A stretch of 64,000 nt of DNA from positions 930,001 to 994,000 of the forward strand of contig NZ_CP014699.1 in the NCBI RefSeq assembly GCF_001642085.1. The letters run 5' to 3'. The DNA comes from Streptococcus pantholopis (GTDB taxonomy: Bacteria; Bacillota; Bacilli; Lactobacillales; Streptococcaceae). The notes below the pieces were generated by a model, which was given only the letters and a program-made list of their open reading frames with translations, was not told where the DNA came from and ran no database searches. Position numbers and translations under genes: made by a program. Numbering within the stretch: position 1 is the stretch's first letter; each line of letters starts with the position of its first letter. This document shows, one piece after another, positions 18,211 to 27,565 of this stretch.

Positions 18211-18748
18211 AAACCTTTTCCTCAATTTTTTTGACAATAATATCCAGTTCGGCAAGTGCGCCGCGTCCAGTATCGCCGCAGGCTAAGACACTGGAACGCG
18301 GTTCAATTTCATCATAGCCATTCTCTTTTAAAATCTGCAGATTAGCCTGAGTAATAGGATTGTCGTACATTTTTGTGTTCATGGCAGGAGCCAGCAATTT
18401 GGGCCTGTCCTCAGCTAAGGCCAAAGCCACAGCGGTGACCATATTGTCAGCAAAACCATGAGCTAAATGGGCAATTGTATTAGCAGAAGCAGGAGCAAGG
18501 ATAAAAAGATCGGTCTGTTTGGCCAGTTCAATATGGTTGATACGCTTAGCATCTTCTTCCTGCATGAGATCGACATGAACAGGATTTTTAGACAGAACCT
18601 GTAAAGTCAGCGGTGTAATAAAAGCTGTTGCTGCCTGAGTCATCAGAACATGGACATCATATCCCAATTTGGTTAGACGGTTGCTCAAATCTGCAGCTTT
18701 ATAGGCAGAAATACTGCCGGATACGGCAAGTGTGATCGTTTTAGTCAT
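18203..18748 (-). CDS. coaC: Phosphopantothenoylcysteine decarboxylase
   Basis: FMN-dependent decarboxylase making 4'-phosphopantetheine. It has 181 residues and begins MTKTITLAVSGSISAYKAADL, the typical flavoprotein (HFCD) Rossmann start. APAMNTKMYDN carries the conserved substrate-clamp Asn, and the Cys needed for reduction is in LACGDTGRG. AAAAGGGG precedes the ATG. In streptococci coaB and coaC are separate genes rather than the fused coaBC of many bacteria. It overlaps both neighbours by eight bases. Confidence 0.95.
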   Translation of the reverse strand: MTKTITLAVSGSISAYKAADLSNRLTKLGYDVHVLMTQAATAFITPLTLQVLSKNPVHVDLMQEEDAKRINHIELAKQTDLFILAPASANTIAHLAHGFADNMVTAVALALAEDRPKLLAPAMNTKMYDNPITQANLQILKENGYDEIEPRSSVLACGDTGRGALAELDIIVKKIEEKVYE

Positions 18749-19427
18749 TTTGTATCCCCTTTTCGTATATGAGCTGAGCAATTTCGGACTTGGTAAATGC
18801 TTCATGTATTTCAGTATGACCGATTAGAAAAGCGTGGTGGCTGTCTGCCTTTATTTCAAACAGATCATTAGCCAGAATATAGGAAGCCTGATTATTGATA
18901 AGACTTTTTCTGGCCGCAGCAAAAAGCGTATCTTTAGAAACACCGGCCAGCAGTTTAAATCCAATGAGTTTTATTTGAGGATTCCATTGTTTAACAAGAC
19001 TGATCACTTTTGCTGTCTTTTTTAGAAAAAGTACTTGATAGTCAGCTGCTGATGAAATTTTTTGCTGACTGTTTTTTCTACTTAAAAGCTCTGTTACATT
19101 TTCTGCTTGCTGAACTTCGTCTAAGTCTGTCATATAAACTGGTGTATAATCAGAGACAGCCATGCTGTGAATCAGCAGGTCATGCGTTTTGACCAGAGGT
19201 TCTAAAGTCTGAATTAAACTGCTGACATCTGTAATTTCAGCCAGACAAAGGTTAGGCTGTCTGGCCGGTTTGACAGCCGTTTTAGTTGTCACTAAAGTCA
19301 CTTGATGGCCTTGTGCAAGAAATTTTTCAGCTATTTGTTTCCCTAAGCTGCCGCTGGCATGGTTGGCAATGCTTCTTACAGCATCAATTTTTTCTCTTGT
19401 TCCGCCTGATGTGATTAAAATTTTCAT
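18741..19427 (-). CDS. coaB: Phosphopantothenate–cysteine ligase
   Basis: Joins 4'-phosphopantothenate and cysteine in coenzyme A synthesis. It has 228 residues and begins MKILITSGGTREKIDAVRSI with the family's nucleotide-binding loop; NHASGSLGKQIAEKFL is conserved. An in-frame ATG two codons upstream (19433) is possible. Neither has a clear SD, and I chose MKIL because streptococcal homologues start there. First gene of the coaB–coaC–S component operon, divergent from the lipoprotein gene. Confidence 0.93.
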   Translation of the reverse strand: MKILITSGGTREKIDAVRSIANHASGSLGKQIAEKFLAQGHQVTLVTTKTAVKPARQPNLCLAEITDVSSLIQTLEPLVKTHDLLIHSMAVSDYTPVYMTDLDEVQQAENVTELLSRKNSQQKISSAADYQVLFLKKTAKVISLVKQWNPQIKLIGFKLLAGVSKDTLFAAARKSLINNQASYILANDLFEIKADSHHAFLIGHTEIHEAFTKSEIAQLIYEKGIQND

Positions 19428-19626
19428 AGCCATATTTTATCAAAAAAACTGAGTTTCTTAAACTTTTTGCTATCAAGAAAAAACACTGTCTTCAATCATG
19501 CTTCTCACTCTCATTGCTCTTAAGACTTTCAGCACAATTTTAGAAAAGATTCAGGTATTTTTCAGTATTTTTTTAGTTTACTGGCTTACCATAGTGCATA
19601 AAATGATTGTAAAAGGATGGAAGACA

Positions 19627-21072
19627 ATGTTAAAAACAAAAACGAAAAATGCATTATTTGCCTTATGCAGTGCCTCACTTTTAGTAACAGCTGCCTGCTC
19701 GGCTGGCAGCCAGACAGCAAACACATCAGGGACTGGAGCATCAGTTTCTGCTGCAAGCCAATCGACAGCTGTTAATGAAAGTTATTTTACTGATGAAGAC
19801 TCTAAGACAGACTACGATGACACTAAAGCCACAAAAATTCAATTAACCGACAGCAGCGCTGATATCTCCGGCGATGGGGCCAGTCTTTCCGATTCAGTAG
19901 TCACGATTTCGAAAGCCGGCACCTATCTTATTTCAGGCAGCTCTGAAAATGTGCAGATTAAAATTGCTGCTGCAGATTCAGATGATATTCATCTTGTCTT
20001 TGATAATATCAAAATGACCGGCAACAAAGCAGCCATCTATGCAGAATCTGCTCAACGCGTCTATATAACGCTTGCTCAAGGAACAGATAACAGTATCTCA
20101 GATTCAAGCAGCAGTGAAGCAAATCTTGATGCAGCCATCTACGGCAAAACCGCTCTAACCTTTAACGGTACTGGCGCCTTAACAGTTAACAGCAGCAATA
20201 ATAATGCGGTTAAGTCTGAGGCCGATATTCATGTTACCGGCGGATCTTATGAGCTAACAGCAGCCGGTGACGCGATCAAGGCTGATAATGAGCTTAATAT
20301 TGCCAACACAACTATGGTTATTAAAGCTGACGATGACGCGATTAAAAGTGACAACGATGATGATTTGACTTTGGGCAATCTTTATCTGGCTAACAATCAT
20401 TTAGCGATTTCAGCAGGAGATGATGCGGTTCATGCTTCCGGTGACTTGGTGATTGACAGCGGAGATATTGACATTACAGAAGCCAAGGAAGGGCTAGAAG
20501 GAAAAACGATTACCATTAACGATGGGAACTTTACACTTAATACGGATGACGATGCGATTAATGCAGCTAACTCTAACGCGGACCAAGAAGATATCAGCTT
20601 AGTGATTAATGGCGGCAATTTTAATATAACAACATCAGGTGATGGTATTGATTCTAATCATACTCTTGAAATTAACGGCGGAACGATATACATAAATGCA
20701 GCTACAAATACAACAAATAATGCCCTGGACTATGAAACAGAAGGCATTATTACCGGAGGACAGCTTATTTTTCTGGGAGACAGTCAGATGGCCCAAGGAT
20801 TTGGCGACCGTTCAACACAAGCTTCGATTATGGAAAACATTCAAGGCAGTGCTGGCTCAAAGATAAGAATTACCGATTCTGATGGCAATGAATTGCTGGC
20901 CTACACAGCCACTCAGGAATTTCAAAACGTTCTGGCCAGCAGTCCTGAAATGGCAGCCGGTGAAACCTATACCATTACTGTTGACGATCAGACAGTGACT
21001 GCGACTGCAGCACTATCCACAGCTCAGGAAGGAATGATGGAAGGTGGTGCACCAAATGGGTTTATGCCTTAA
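19627..21072 (+). CDS. Lipoprotein with Cthe_2159-like carbohydrate-binding beta-helix
   Basis: This 481-residue protein has a lipoprotein signal (LFALCSASLLVTAACS, lipobox A-A-C), so it would be anchored on the outer membrane face. The body is a repetitive, Asp/Asn-rich right-handed beta-helix. DDDAIK, GDDAVHASGDL, DDDAINAAN and GDGIDSNHTLEINGG recur, as in Cthe_2159/PF14262 proteins reported to bind calcium and acidic polysaccharides. The Ser/Thr-rich linker (~22-45) is typical. The frame extends upstream to 19498, but the ATG at 19627 after GGATGG gives the signal peptide. Role in this organism unknown. Confidence 0.85.
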   Translation: MLKTKTKNALFALCSASLLVTAACSAGSQTANTSGTGASVSAASQSTAVNESYFTDEDSKTDYDDTKATKIQLTDSSADISGDGASLSDSVVTISKAGTYLISGSSENVQIKIAAADSDDIHLVFDNIKMTGNKAAIYAESAQRVYITLAQGTDNSISDSSSSEANLDAAIYGKTALTFNGTGALTVNSSNNNAVKSEADIHVTGGSYELTAAGDAIKADNELNIANTTMVIKADDDAIKSDNDDDLTLGNLYLANNHLAISAGDDAVHASGDLVIDSGDIDITEAKEGLEGKTITINDGNFTLNTDDDAINAANSNADQEDISLVINGGNFNITTSGDGIDSNHTLEINGGTIYINAATNTTNNALDYETEGIITGGQLIFLGDSQMAQGFGDRSTQASIMENIQGSAGSKIRITDSDGNELLAYTATQEFQNVLASSPEMAAGETYTITVDDQTVTATAALSTAQEGMMEGGAPNGFMP

Positions 21073-21219
21073 TAGTCAGATAGAGTGAGAAACCTATATA
21101 TTTACTACCTATCTATGAATCTGTCAAACCAAGAAAAGAAGCCATTTGATATATTCAAAAGACTTGTCTCTTTCTTATTGCCCACCAAGTGCAGACAAAT
21201 CTCACATTTGCCTAATTTT

Positions 21220-21250
21220 ACAAACTGCTTTCCGGCAGTTTGTTTTTTTT
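21220..21250 (+). terminator. Intrinsic terminator after the beta-helix lipoprotein gene
   Basis: ACAAACTGC, loop TTTCC, GGCAGTTTGT, then TTTTTTT. Confidence 0.9.
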
Positions 21251-21299
21251 AGAAAAATAGACTACAATAGATAGTAAAAATTCAAGTAAGAGGATTATA

Positions 21300-21788
21300 A
21301 TGTTTTATCTGTTATTTGCGCTATCAGTGATCATTTTAACACTTGCAGCTTATTTTGCTGCCAGATCAGGATTAAAAAAAAGCCTGCTTTTACCACTCTT
21401 TAGCCTCCTTTTTCTTTTGATTGCTTTTGGTCTTTATAAAGGCTTTGATCGAACTCACCGAAGCGGAAGTGAGAATACTAAAGAAACAACACCGTCAACG
21501 CTTAAGTATTCTGAAGATAAAACATTTTCTTGGGACAGAGAAGCTTTTGACAATTTGACAGTAGGTGACCCAAACAGCGGCAGCGGCGGAATGACTTATG
21601 ATGACATTGTTGCGGCTTATGGTGAACCTTCGACAGCTTTTGAGTCGACTACAGACAATACCACAACGCGCTTTATCAGCTACCAGACAGCAATTGATAA
21701 TGAGAATGTCTCTGTTTCACTGCGCTTTGTTAACCAGTCTGATGGCTCATGGCTTCTATCCTATAAGTTTGCTGAAAATTTAAAATAA
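21300..21788 (+). CDS. Small membrane-anchored protein with BLIP/DUF3862-like extracytoplasmic domain
   Basis: This 162-residue protein has two N-terminal hydrophobic segments (residues ~1-20 and 28-46) and a Ser/Thr-rich linker. The compact C-terminal domain contains FDNLTVGDPNSGSGGMTYDDIVAAYG and ends LSYKFAENL. The G-x-x-x-x-x-Y-x-x-I-x-x-x-x-G-x-P pattern resembles BLIP-like/SmpA-type lipoproteins (DUF3862 and relatives). Function unknown. It starts with an AGAGG SD and stands alone between a terminator and fhs. Confidence 0.7.
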   Translation: MFYLLFALSVIILTLAAYFAARSGLKKSLLLPLFSLLFLLIAFGLYKGFDRTHRSGSENTKETTPSTLKYSEDKTFSWDREAFDNLTVGDPNSGSGGMTYDDIVAAYGEPSTAFESTTDNTTTRFISYQTAIDNENVSVSLRFVNQSDGSWLLSYKFAENLK

Positions 21789-22019
21789 GGTCTTTTAAAG
21801 ATTATGTGATTCAGCCATCAAGGTATTCAAGTGTCAGCAGTGAAATAATTGGGAGGTTAAAAAATATGGTTATTTTGCTGTTCCTAAAACAGCTGCTTTA
21901 GTTCTTCGCAGTTTTCCAGTAACAACAAAAAACCGAACATTTGTATGGTTTTGAGTATGCAACATGCGTAATTGGCTTTTTTAAGCTATAATAAAAGTAT
22001 CAAAATTGAGGAGAATCCA

Positions 22020-23690
22020 ATGAAATCTGATATCGAAATTGCCCAAAATACTGAACTCAGTCCTATTACGGAGATTGCCGAAAAAGTTGGTTTAAAGTTT
22101 GATGACTTGGATTTATACGGCCCTTATAAGGCAAAGCTGTCTTTTGATAAAATAAAGGCTGTTAAATCTCAAAAAACAGGGAAACTTGTCTTAGTCACTG
22201 CTATTAATCCAACTCCTGCTGGTGAAGGGAAGTCCACAGTCAGTATCGGTCTGGCGGATGCGCTCAGCAAATTAGGGAAAAAAACGATGTTAGCGCTTCG
22301 AGAACCTTCGCTCGGTCCCGTTATGGGAATCAAAGGAGGTGCTGCCGGCGGAGGATATGCCCAAGTTTTGCCTATGGAAGATATCAATCTGCATTTCACT
22401 GGTGATATGCATGCTATTACAACAGCCAACAATGCTCTTTCAGCCTTGATTGACAACCATCTGCAGCAGGGCAATGAATTAGGAATTGATCAGAGGCGGA
22501 TTATTTGGAAACGGGTTGTCGATCTCAATGACCGTGCTCTGCGTCAGGTTATTGTCGGTCTGGGCAGCCCGGTTAATGGGATACCGCGTGAGGATGGTTT
22601 TGATATTACAGTTGCCTCAGAGATTATGGCCGTTCTTTGCTTAGCGACTGATCTTAAAGATCTTAAAAAACGTTTGGCAAATATTGTTATTGGCTATCGC
22701 CATGACCGTTCCCCTGTTTATGTCAGAGATCTTAAGGTAGAAGGGGCTCTAGCATTGATTTTGAAAGATGCAGTTAAACCTAATCTTGTACAAACAATCT
22801 ATGGGACACCAGCTTTGGTTCATGGGGGCCCTTTTGCCAATATTGCACATGGCTGTAATTCTGTACTTGCTACTGAAACGGCTATGCATCTGGCAGATTA
22901 TACAGTAACCGAAGCAGGGTTTGGAGCCGATTTAGGAGCAGAAAAATTTTTAGATATTAAGACACCTAATCTGCCAGCAGCGCCTGATGCAGTTGTTATT
23001 GTAGCAACCTTGCGGGCTTTAAAGATGCATGGCGGACTTGCTAAAGACGAATTAGACAAAGAAGATACTGATGCAGTTAAAGCTGGTTTTGCTAATTTAA
23101 AACGGCATATTGAAAATATGCGTCAGTACGGTCTGCCGGTTGTGGTGGCTATCAACGAATTTATAAACGATACAGCAGCAGAAGTGGCTGTTTTGGAAAA
23201 ACTTTGTGCTGAAATCAATGTACCTGCTGCAGCAGTGAGTGTTTGGGCTGATGGCGCTGCTGGCGGGCTTGCTCTTGCAAAAGCAGTGATTTCCGCCATC
23301 GAAGAACAACCGGCAGAATATAAGCGTCTTTATAGTGATGATGACAGTTTAGAAGACAAAATTACTAAGATTGTGACAAAAATTTACGGAGGTAAATCAG
23401 TAGTCTTTAGTTCTAAAGCACAGTCGCAGCTTAAACAGTTTGCGCGATTCGGATGGGATAAACTGCCGGTTTGTATGGCCAAAACACAGTACAGTTTTTC
23501 AGATAATCCATCCTCACTTGGAGTACCAAAGGATTTTGAAATCACCATTCGGGAGTTAGTTCCTAAAACAGGTGCTGGATTTATTGTTGCCCTTACTGGT
23601 GACGTGATGACCATGCCTGGTCTTCCTAAGCAGCCGGCAGCTCTTAATATGGATGTGACAGAAGATGGTAAGGCCTTAGGTCTCTTTTAA
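22020..23690 (+). CDS. fhs: Formate–tetrahydrofolate ligase
   Basis: ATP-dependent synthesis of 10-formyl-THF from formate and THF, supplying purine synthesis and initiator tRNA formylation. It has 556 residues, the usual length. The P-loop is [18 protein letters not shown]; the other landmarks [19 protein letters not shown] and [13 protein letters not shown] are intact. The frame opens at 21972, but the ATG at 22020 is preceded by GAGGAG. Confidence 0.97.
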   Translation: MKSDIEIAQNTELSPITEIAEKVGLKFDDLDLYGPYKAKLSFDKIKAVKSQKTGKLVLVTAINPTPAGEGKSTVSIGLADALSKLGKKTMLALREPSLGPVMGIKGGAAGGGYAQVLPMEDINLHFTGDMHAITTANNALSALIDNHLQQGNELGIDQRRIIWKRVVDLNDRALRQVIVGLGSPVNGIPREDGFDITVASEIMAVLCLATDLKDLKKRLANIVIGYRHDRSPVYVRDLKVEGALALILKDAVKPNLVQTIYGTPALVHGGPFANIAHGCNSVLATETAMHLADYTVTEAGFGADLGAEKFLDIKTPNLPAAPDAVVIVATLRALKMHGGLAKDELDKEDTDAVKAGFANLKRHIENMRQYGLPVVVAINEFINDTAAEVAVLEKLCAEINVPAAAVSVWADGAAGGLALAKAVISAIEEQPAEYKRLYSDDDSLEDKITKIVTKIYGGKSVVFSSKAQSQLKQFARFGWDKLPVCMAKTQYSFSDNPSSLGVPKDFEITIRELVPKTGAGFIVALTGDVMTMPGLPKQPAALNMDVTEDGKALGLF

Positions 23691-23812
23691 GAGCTATTAC
23701 TTTTTATGCTGTATTTTGCCAGTTAGAATTTAAAACGGCAGAGTATGTAAACTGCAAGAATAATTTAGGTATTTTTAGTAATAACTTGATGAATGTTACC
23801 TCTTATCTATGG

Positions 23813-23818
23813 TATAAT
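23813..23818 (+). promoter_or_regulatory. Extended -10 promoter element
   Basis: TATAAT preceded by TGG. A TTGATG lies 21 bases upstream, too far for an ideal -35, so the TGn extension probably matters. Confidence 0.55.
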
Positions 23819-23912
23819 GCTAGTTAACTAAAACGAACAGTTGCTGCGGAGCTAAATCACGTCTGCCTAAAAGCTGCTTTCTGAATCGCCCAGAAGTGAT
23901 TCAGCCCGACTA

Positions 23913-23988
23913 TCATAGATTTCGGACTTACCGTCTTTTTGCTTTGCTCTTTTAATGGACTTTGTATCTTATGAATTGAACACGGGCT
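23913..23988 (+). repeat. Interspersed repeat copy 1 of 3 before cls
   Basis: Contains ATAGATTTCGGACTTACCGT, CTTTTTGCTTTGCTCTTTTA, TTTGTATCTTATGAATTGAA and CACGGGCTAAGCTC. It is the reverse complement of the 985-1080 family with few changes. Confidence 0.8.
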
Positions 23989-24019
23989 AAGCTCTTTGCA
24001 AAAAAGACAGCCTTCCCTA

Positions 24020-24113
24020 GAGTTTTTAGTGACTCAGCGGTCAGTCCCCTATTTTCCTTTTGCGTTTTTAACGGCCTTTGTATCTTGATGAATTGAACAC
24101 GGCCTAAAATCCT
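24020..24113 (+). repeat. Interspersed repeat copy 2 of 3 before cls
   Basis: Contains GACTCAGCGGTCAGTCCCCT, ATTTTCCTTTTGCGTTTTTA, ACGGCCTTTGTATCTTGATG and AATTGAACACGGCCTAA. The first part also matches 27483-27554. Confidence 0.8.
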
Positions 24114-24157
24114 AGTGAAAAAGATGGCTGTCAACGTGATGCCAGCACCACTTGCCA

Positions 24158-24204
24158 TCCCCTATTTTCATACGGATTTTTAAAGGCCTTTGTATCTTAT
24201 TGTT
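24158..24204 (+). repeat. Interspersed repeat copy 3 of 3, adjacent to cls
   Basis: Contains CATCCCCTATTTTCATACGG and AAAGGCCTTTGTATCTTATTG, then the GGGGGAGGG preceding cls. Confidence 0.75.
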
Positions 24205-24241
24205 AGGGGGAGGGATTGTTATCGATAATAAAAATAAGGTG

Positions 24242-25792
24242 ATGCATTTGTTGGACAAGAGCCGGCGCGGTTTTTTGCGCGGTATTTTCAGCCGGACAAC
24301 TGTCATTGCTATTTTGCTGATGATTCAAATTCTTTTCTTGATTGCCTCCTTTGTGTGGCTCGATCAGTATCGGTTCTGGCTAGAATTGCTGGAGCGCGCT
24401 TTAGCTCTTTTAGTTGTTCTCTATCTGGTTAATAGTGAGATGGATGCCTTGTCACGTGTCACCTGGCTTATTCTGGTTATGATTTTTCCCTTATTAGGGT
24501 CGCTTTTTCTTTTCTATACAAAATTTGACTGGGGCTACCGTGAATTAAAGCAAAGAATTAACCATCTTATTAACAGCAGCAAGCCTTATTTACAGGATGA
24601 TGAGGCTATTTTGGCTGATTTAAAAGGGATTACATCAACTACCTATCATCTGGTTCAGTATTTCAATAGAAGCAGCGGCAATTTTCCAGTTTACCAGAAG
24701 ACAGCAGTGACCTACTTTCCGCTGGGTGAAGATTTTTTTGCAGAATTAAAGCAGCAGCTCCTCAAGGCAGAAAAATATATTTTTATGGAATTCTTTATTA
24801 TCGCTGAAGGGCTGATGTGGGGAGAGATTTTGTCTATCTTGGAGAAAAAAGTAGAAGAGGGAGTAGAAGTCCGTGTTCTGTATGATGGAATGATTGAATT
24901 TTCAACTTTATCTTTTGATTATACTGAAAGACTGGCAAAAATCGGCATTAAAGCCAAGGCTTTTTCACCTATTTCGCCTTTTATTTCAACTTATTATAAT
25001 TACCGTGATCATCGGAAAATAGTTGTTATTGACGGAGAAGTTGCTTTTACCGGCGGTGTCAATCTGGCTGATGAGTATATCAATCATATCGATCGCTTCG
25101 GGCACTGGAAGGATACGGGGCTTATGCTGGAAGGACAGGCAGTAGACAGTTTTTTGGTGATGTTTTTGCAAATGTGGTCTATCACTGAAAAAGAAATAGA
25201 TATTGCACCTTATTTGGGGAGTCATGACCATCTGCCTGAAGCAGAAGGCTATGTTATACCCTATGGCGACTCTCCTATGGACACCGATAAAGTCGGTGAA
25301 AATGTTTATATCGACATCCTTAATCATGCTAAAGAATACGTTTATATTATGACGCCCTATCTTATTTTAGACAGTGAGATGGAACATGCCATTCGCTTTG
25401 CTGCCGAACGGGGGGTTGATGTCAAAATCATTATGCCGGGAATTCCGGACAAAACGATTCCATATGCTCTAGCTAAGACCTACTATGGTGCACTGATGAA
25501 ATCGGGTGTTAAAATTTATGAATACACTCCTGGTTTTATACATGCCAAAGTTTTTATCAGTGATTCTTCCAAAGCAGTTGTTGGTACAATCAATCTGGAT
25601 TACCGCAGTCTTTATCATCATTTTGAATGCGCCGCTTACCTTTACAGGGTGGAAGCTATTGCTGATATTTATAAGGATTATTTGCTGACTCTGGAACAAT
25701 GCCTGGAAGTGACTGAAGAAAAACTGGAGGCAAGACCCACCAGCCAAAAGATTATCGGTATGGTTACCCGGGCTATTGCCCCCTTATTGTAA
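24242..25792 (+). CDS. cls: Cardiolipin synthase
   Basis: Phospholipase D-superfamily enzyme condensing two phosphatidylglycerols to cardiolipin. It has two N-terminal membrane helices (TVIAILLMIQILFLIASFVW and a second to ~residue 90). The two HKD motifs are HRKIVVIDGEVAFTGG and HAKVFISDSSKAVVGT. The start is uncertain: the ATG at 24242 and a GTG just before it have only a too-close AAGG. A strong GGGGGAGGG at 24206-24214 instead points at non-standard ATT/GTT codons at 24215-24220, in frame. I give the ATG. About 516 residues. Confidence 0.92.
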   Translation: MHLLDKSRRGFLRGIFSRTTVIAILLMIQILFLIASFVWLDQYRFWLELLERALALLVVLYLVNSEMDALSRVTWLILVMIFPLLGSLFLFYTKFDWGYRELKQRINHLINSSKPYLQDDEAILADLKGITSTTYHLVQYFNRSSGNFPVYQKTAVTYFPLGEDFFAELKQQLLKAEKYIFMEFFIIAEGLMWGEILSILEKKVEEGVEVRVLYDGMIEFSTLSFDYTERLAKIGIKAKAFSPISPFISTYYNYRDHRKIVVIDGEVAFTGGVNLADEYINHIDRFGHWKDTGLMLEGQAVDSFLVMFLQMWSITEKEIDIAPYLGSHDHLPEAEGYVIPYGDSPMDTDKVGENVYIDILNHAKEYVYIMTPYLILDSEMEHAIRFAAERGVDVKIIMPGIPDKTIPYALAKTYYGALMKSGVKIYEYTPGFIHAKVFISDSSKAVVGTINLDYRSLYHHFECAAYLYRVEAIADIYKDYLLTLEQCLEVTEEKLEARPTSQKIIGMVTRAIAPLL

Positions 25793-25821
25793 TTGACAAA
25801 CTGGTCTATTTTTGGTATAGT
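25793..25821 (+). promoter_or_regulatory. Promoter of the asd RNA
   Basis: TTGACA at 25793-25798, 17 bases, TATAGT at 25816-25821. Transcription would start near 25828. Confidence 0.88.
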
Positions 25822-25828
25822 GTTCTTA

Positions 25829-25968
25829 TGCGATGAGCCGTCTGTGGCTTGGCCACATATGCGCTAGGGAGGTCAATAACGCAAGGAGCGGACCTTGGTA
25901 AGTTGTGTGAACCTGCTTATCACATACGACAGTATGCCCTTTCCCTATCTGATGATAGGGATTTTTTT
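25829..25968 (+). ncRNA. asd RNA motif (streptococcal small RNA upstream of asd)
   Basis: About 140 bases of structured RNA start just after a perfect-spacing promoter and end in an intrinsic terminator. It holds the hairpin GTGGCTTGGCCAC (25846-25858), an AGGAGCGGACCT-type interior and GTGTG/CACAC pairing around 25913-25925. It lies 185 bases upstream of asd. From established knowledge, the asd RNA motif of lactic acid bacteria sits before asd, and a representative in S. pyogenes is a discrete ~170-nt RNA. The assignment rests on position, size and terminator; I could not align to the covariance model. Terminated riboswitch or independent sRNA are both possible. Confidence 0.72.
25943..25968 (+). 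terminator. Intrinsic terminator of the asd RNA
   Basis: CCCTATC, loop TGAT, GATAGGG, A, then TTTTTTT. Confidence 0.92.
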
Positions 25969-26055
25969 ATTTGTGCCAGCTTGATGTCTAAAGTTTTGTT
26001 TGAAGTATTAATAATCAGCGGTCTCAGCCTATTTCGGCAAAAATCAGAGCCGCTC

Positions 26056-26084
26056 TTTTCATTTTCTGGAAAAAATAGTATAAT
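26056..26084 (+). promoter_or_regulatory. Candidate own promoter of asd
   Basis: TTTTCA at 26056-26061, 17 bases, TATAAT at 26079-26084. It lies downstream of the asd RNA terminator, so asd could be transcribed independently of the RNA. Confidence 0.5.
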
Positions 26085-26154
26085 TGATTTATTATAAATT
26101 TTTGGAAAATTTTGAAGATAACTGAAAGATTGGTTTTAAGTAGGAGGTATTTAA

Positions 26155-27231
26155 ATGGGCTACACTGTTGCTGTTGTTGGTGCTACTGGGGCTGTTGGAA
26201 CGCGAATGATTCGAATGCTTGAGTCGTCTTCCCTCCCTATTGATAGGGTCAGATTTTTGTCCTCAAAACGCTCGGCTGGAAAAATGCTGAGCTATAAAGG
26301 CCGGCCAGTGGAAGTTGAACTAACAACAGAAGACTCATTTGCAGGTGTTGACCTCGCTCTTTTTTCCGCTGGCGGTTCCACCTCTGCAAAGTTTGCGCCT
26401 TATGCTGTTCGGGAGGGAGCTGTAGTTGTTGACAATACATCTTATTTTCGTCAGCACCCTGATGTTCCTTTAGTTGTTCCGGAAGTTAATGCGCATACCC
26501 TCAAAGACCACCATGGTATTATTGCCTGTCCGAATTGTTCTACCATCCAAATGATGGTTGCGCTTGAACCTGTCCGCCGCAAATGGGGTCTCGAACGTAT
26601 CATTGTTTCAACCTATCAGGCGGTTTCAGGAGCCGGTCAGTCTGCGATTAATGAAACAGAACGGGAATTGAAAGAAGTATTAAATGATGGTGCAGATCCT
26701 CGGTCAGTCCAGGCAAATATTTTACCTGCCGGAGGCGATAAAAAACATTATCCTATTGCGTTTAATGCTCTCGCACAGATTGATGTGTTTACAGATAACG
26801 ATTATACCTATGAAGAAATGAAGATGACCAAGGAAACGAAAAAAATTATGGAAGAACCTGATTTAGCTGTTTCTGCAACCTGTGTCCGGATTCCAGTCCT
26901 TTATTCTCATTCTGAGTCTGTTTATATTGAAACAAAAGAAAAAGCAGCCATTGCAGATGTCAAAGCAGCTATTGCTGCCTTTCCTGGAGCAGTGCTTGAA
27001 GATGATGTCAGCAATCAGCTTTATCCTCAGGCCATTAACGCGGTAGGAAGCTGCGATACTTTTGTCGGCCGTATCCGTAAGGATTTAGATGCCGAAAACG
27101 GGATTCATATGTGGGTTGTCTCAGATAATCTTCTCAAAGGAGCTGCCTGGAATTCTGTTCAGATCGCTGAAGAACTTCATCGCCAAAATCTGGTTCGTCC
27201 AACCGAAGAGCTGAAATTTAAGCTGCAGTGA
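26155..27231 (+). CDS. asd: Aspartate-semialdehyde dehydrogenase
   Basis: NADPH-dependent reduction of aspartyl phosphate to the semialdehyde, the branch point to lysine, threonine and methionine. It has 358 residues. The nucleotide loop is [13 protein letters not shown], the catalytic Cys is in [10 protein letters not shown], and the substrate-binding segment is YQAVSGAGQ. The ATG has a GGAGG SD. dapA, the next lysine gene, follows after a repeat-bearing gap. Confidence 0.97.
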   Translation: MGYTVAVVGATGAVGTRMIRMLESSSLPIDRVRFLSSKRSAGKMLSYKGRPVEVELTTEDSFAGVDLALFSAGGSTSAKFAPYAVREGAVVVDNTSYFRQHPDVPLVVPEVNAHTLKDHHGIIACPNCSTIQMMVALEPVRRKWGLERIIVSTYQAVSGAGQSAINETERELKEVLNDGADPRSVQANILPAGGDKKHYPIAFNALAQIDVFTDNDYTYEEMKMTKETKKIMEEPDLAVSATCVRIPVLYSHSESVYIETKEKAAIADVKAAIAAFPGAVLEDDVSNQLYPQAINAVGSCDTFVGRIRKDLDAENGIHMWVVSDNLLKGAAWNSVQIAEELHRQNLVRPTEELKFKLQ

Positions 27232-27351
27232 GACTATTAAAAAACAAACAGTTAAACTTGCGGAAAAATACAATCCAAAAGCAAGGTGCAGCTTTACAAG
27301 GCATTGGTCAAGTTCCTGTTTTTCAATCACTTTCTTTACGGCTGCAGCCTG

Positions 27352-27393
27352 CTGCCTTTGTATCTTATTGGAACGGAACACGCCCTAAGCTCT
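27352..27393 (+). repeat. Interspersed repeat copy, asd–dapA gap
   Basis: GCTGCCTTTGTATCTTATTG followed by GAACGGAACACGCCCTAAG and CTCTTAG, the clean 3' half of the family. Confidence 0.75.
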
Positions 27394-27482
27394 TAGTTTA
27401 GCAAAAAAGAAGCGCAGTCATAGGAAGCGCAGCTTGACATGCGGTTGTGGCTGTTCTGTGAGGGAGCCTCCCCTTGAGTCCT

Positions 27483-27554
27483 GAATTTTTTGGGGATTCG
27501 GCGGTCAGCTCTTATTTTGCTGTGAGCTTTAAACGGGACTTGTGACTTGATGAA
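27483..27554 (+). repeat. Interspersed repeat copy, dapA leader
   Basis: Diverged copy containing GATTCGGCGGTCAGCTCTTA and AAACGGGACTTGTGACTTGA. It parallels 24020-24092 and ends at the GAAAGGAG of dapA. Confidence 0.65.
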
Positions 27555-27565
27555 AGGAGATGTTT

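Larger units (their letters stand above)
23691..24241. other. Long leader region before cls built from interspersed repeats
   Basis: Contains an extended -10 promoter (TGGTATAAT, -10 at 23813-23818) and then three tandemly placed members of the interspersed repeat family at 23913-23988, 24020-24113 and 24158-24204. No gene. If the promoter drives cls, the transcript has a leader of roughly 410 bases. Confidence 0.55.
27232..27565 (+). other. Repeat-bearing gap between asd and dapA
   Basis: Holds interspersed repeat members at 27352-27393 and 27483-27554, the latter running up to the dapA SD. No gene and no obvious terminator. Confidence 0.5.

Noticed and set aside
25829..25968. Considered as SRP 4.5S RNA, preQ1 riboswitch or T-box
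   Set aside because: The conserved SRP GGAAGCAGCC loop, preQ1 core and T-box TGGN sequence with matching specifier are not visible; the asd RNA motif fits position and size better.
25849..26097. 82-codon open frame upstream of asd
   Set aside because: It lies across the asd RNA and its terminator, has no Shine-Dalgarno and no protein-like composition.
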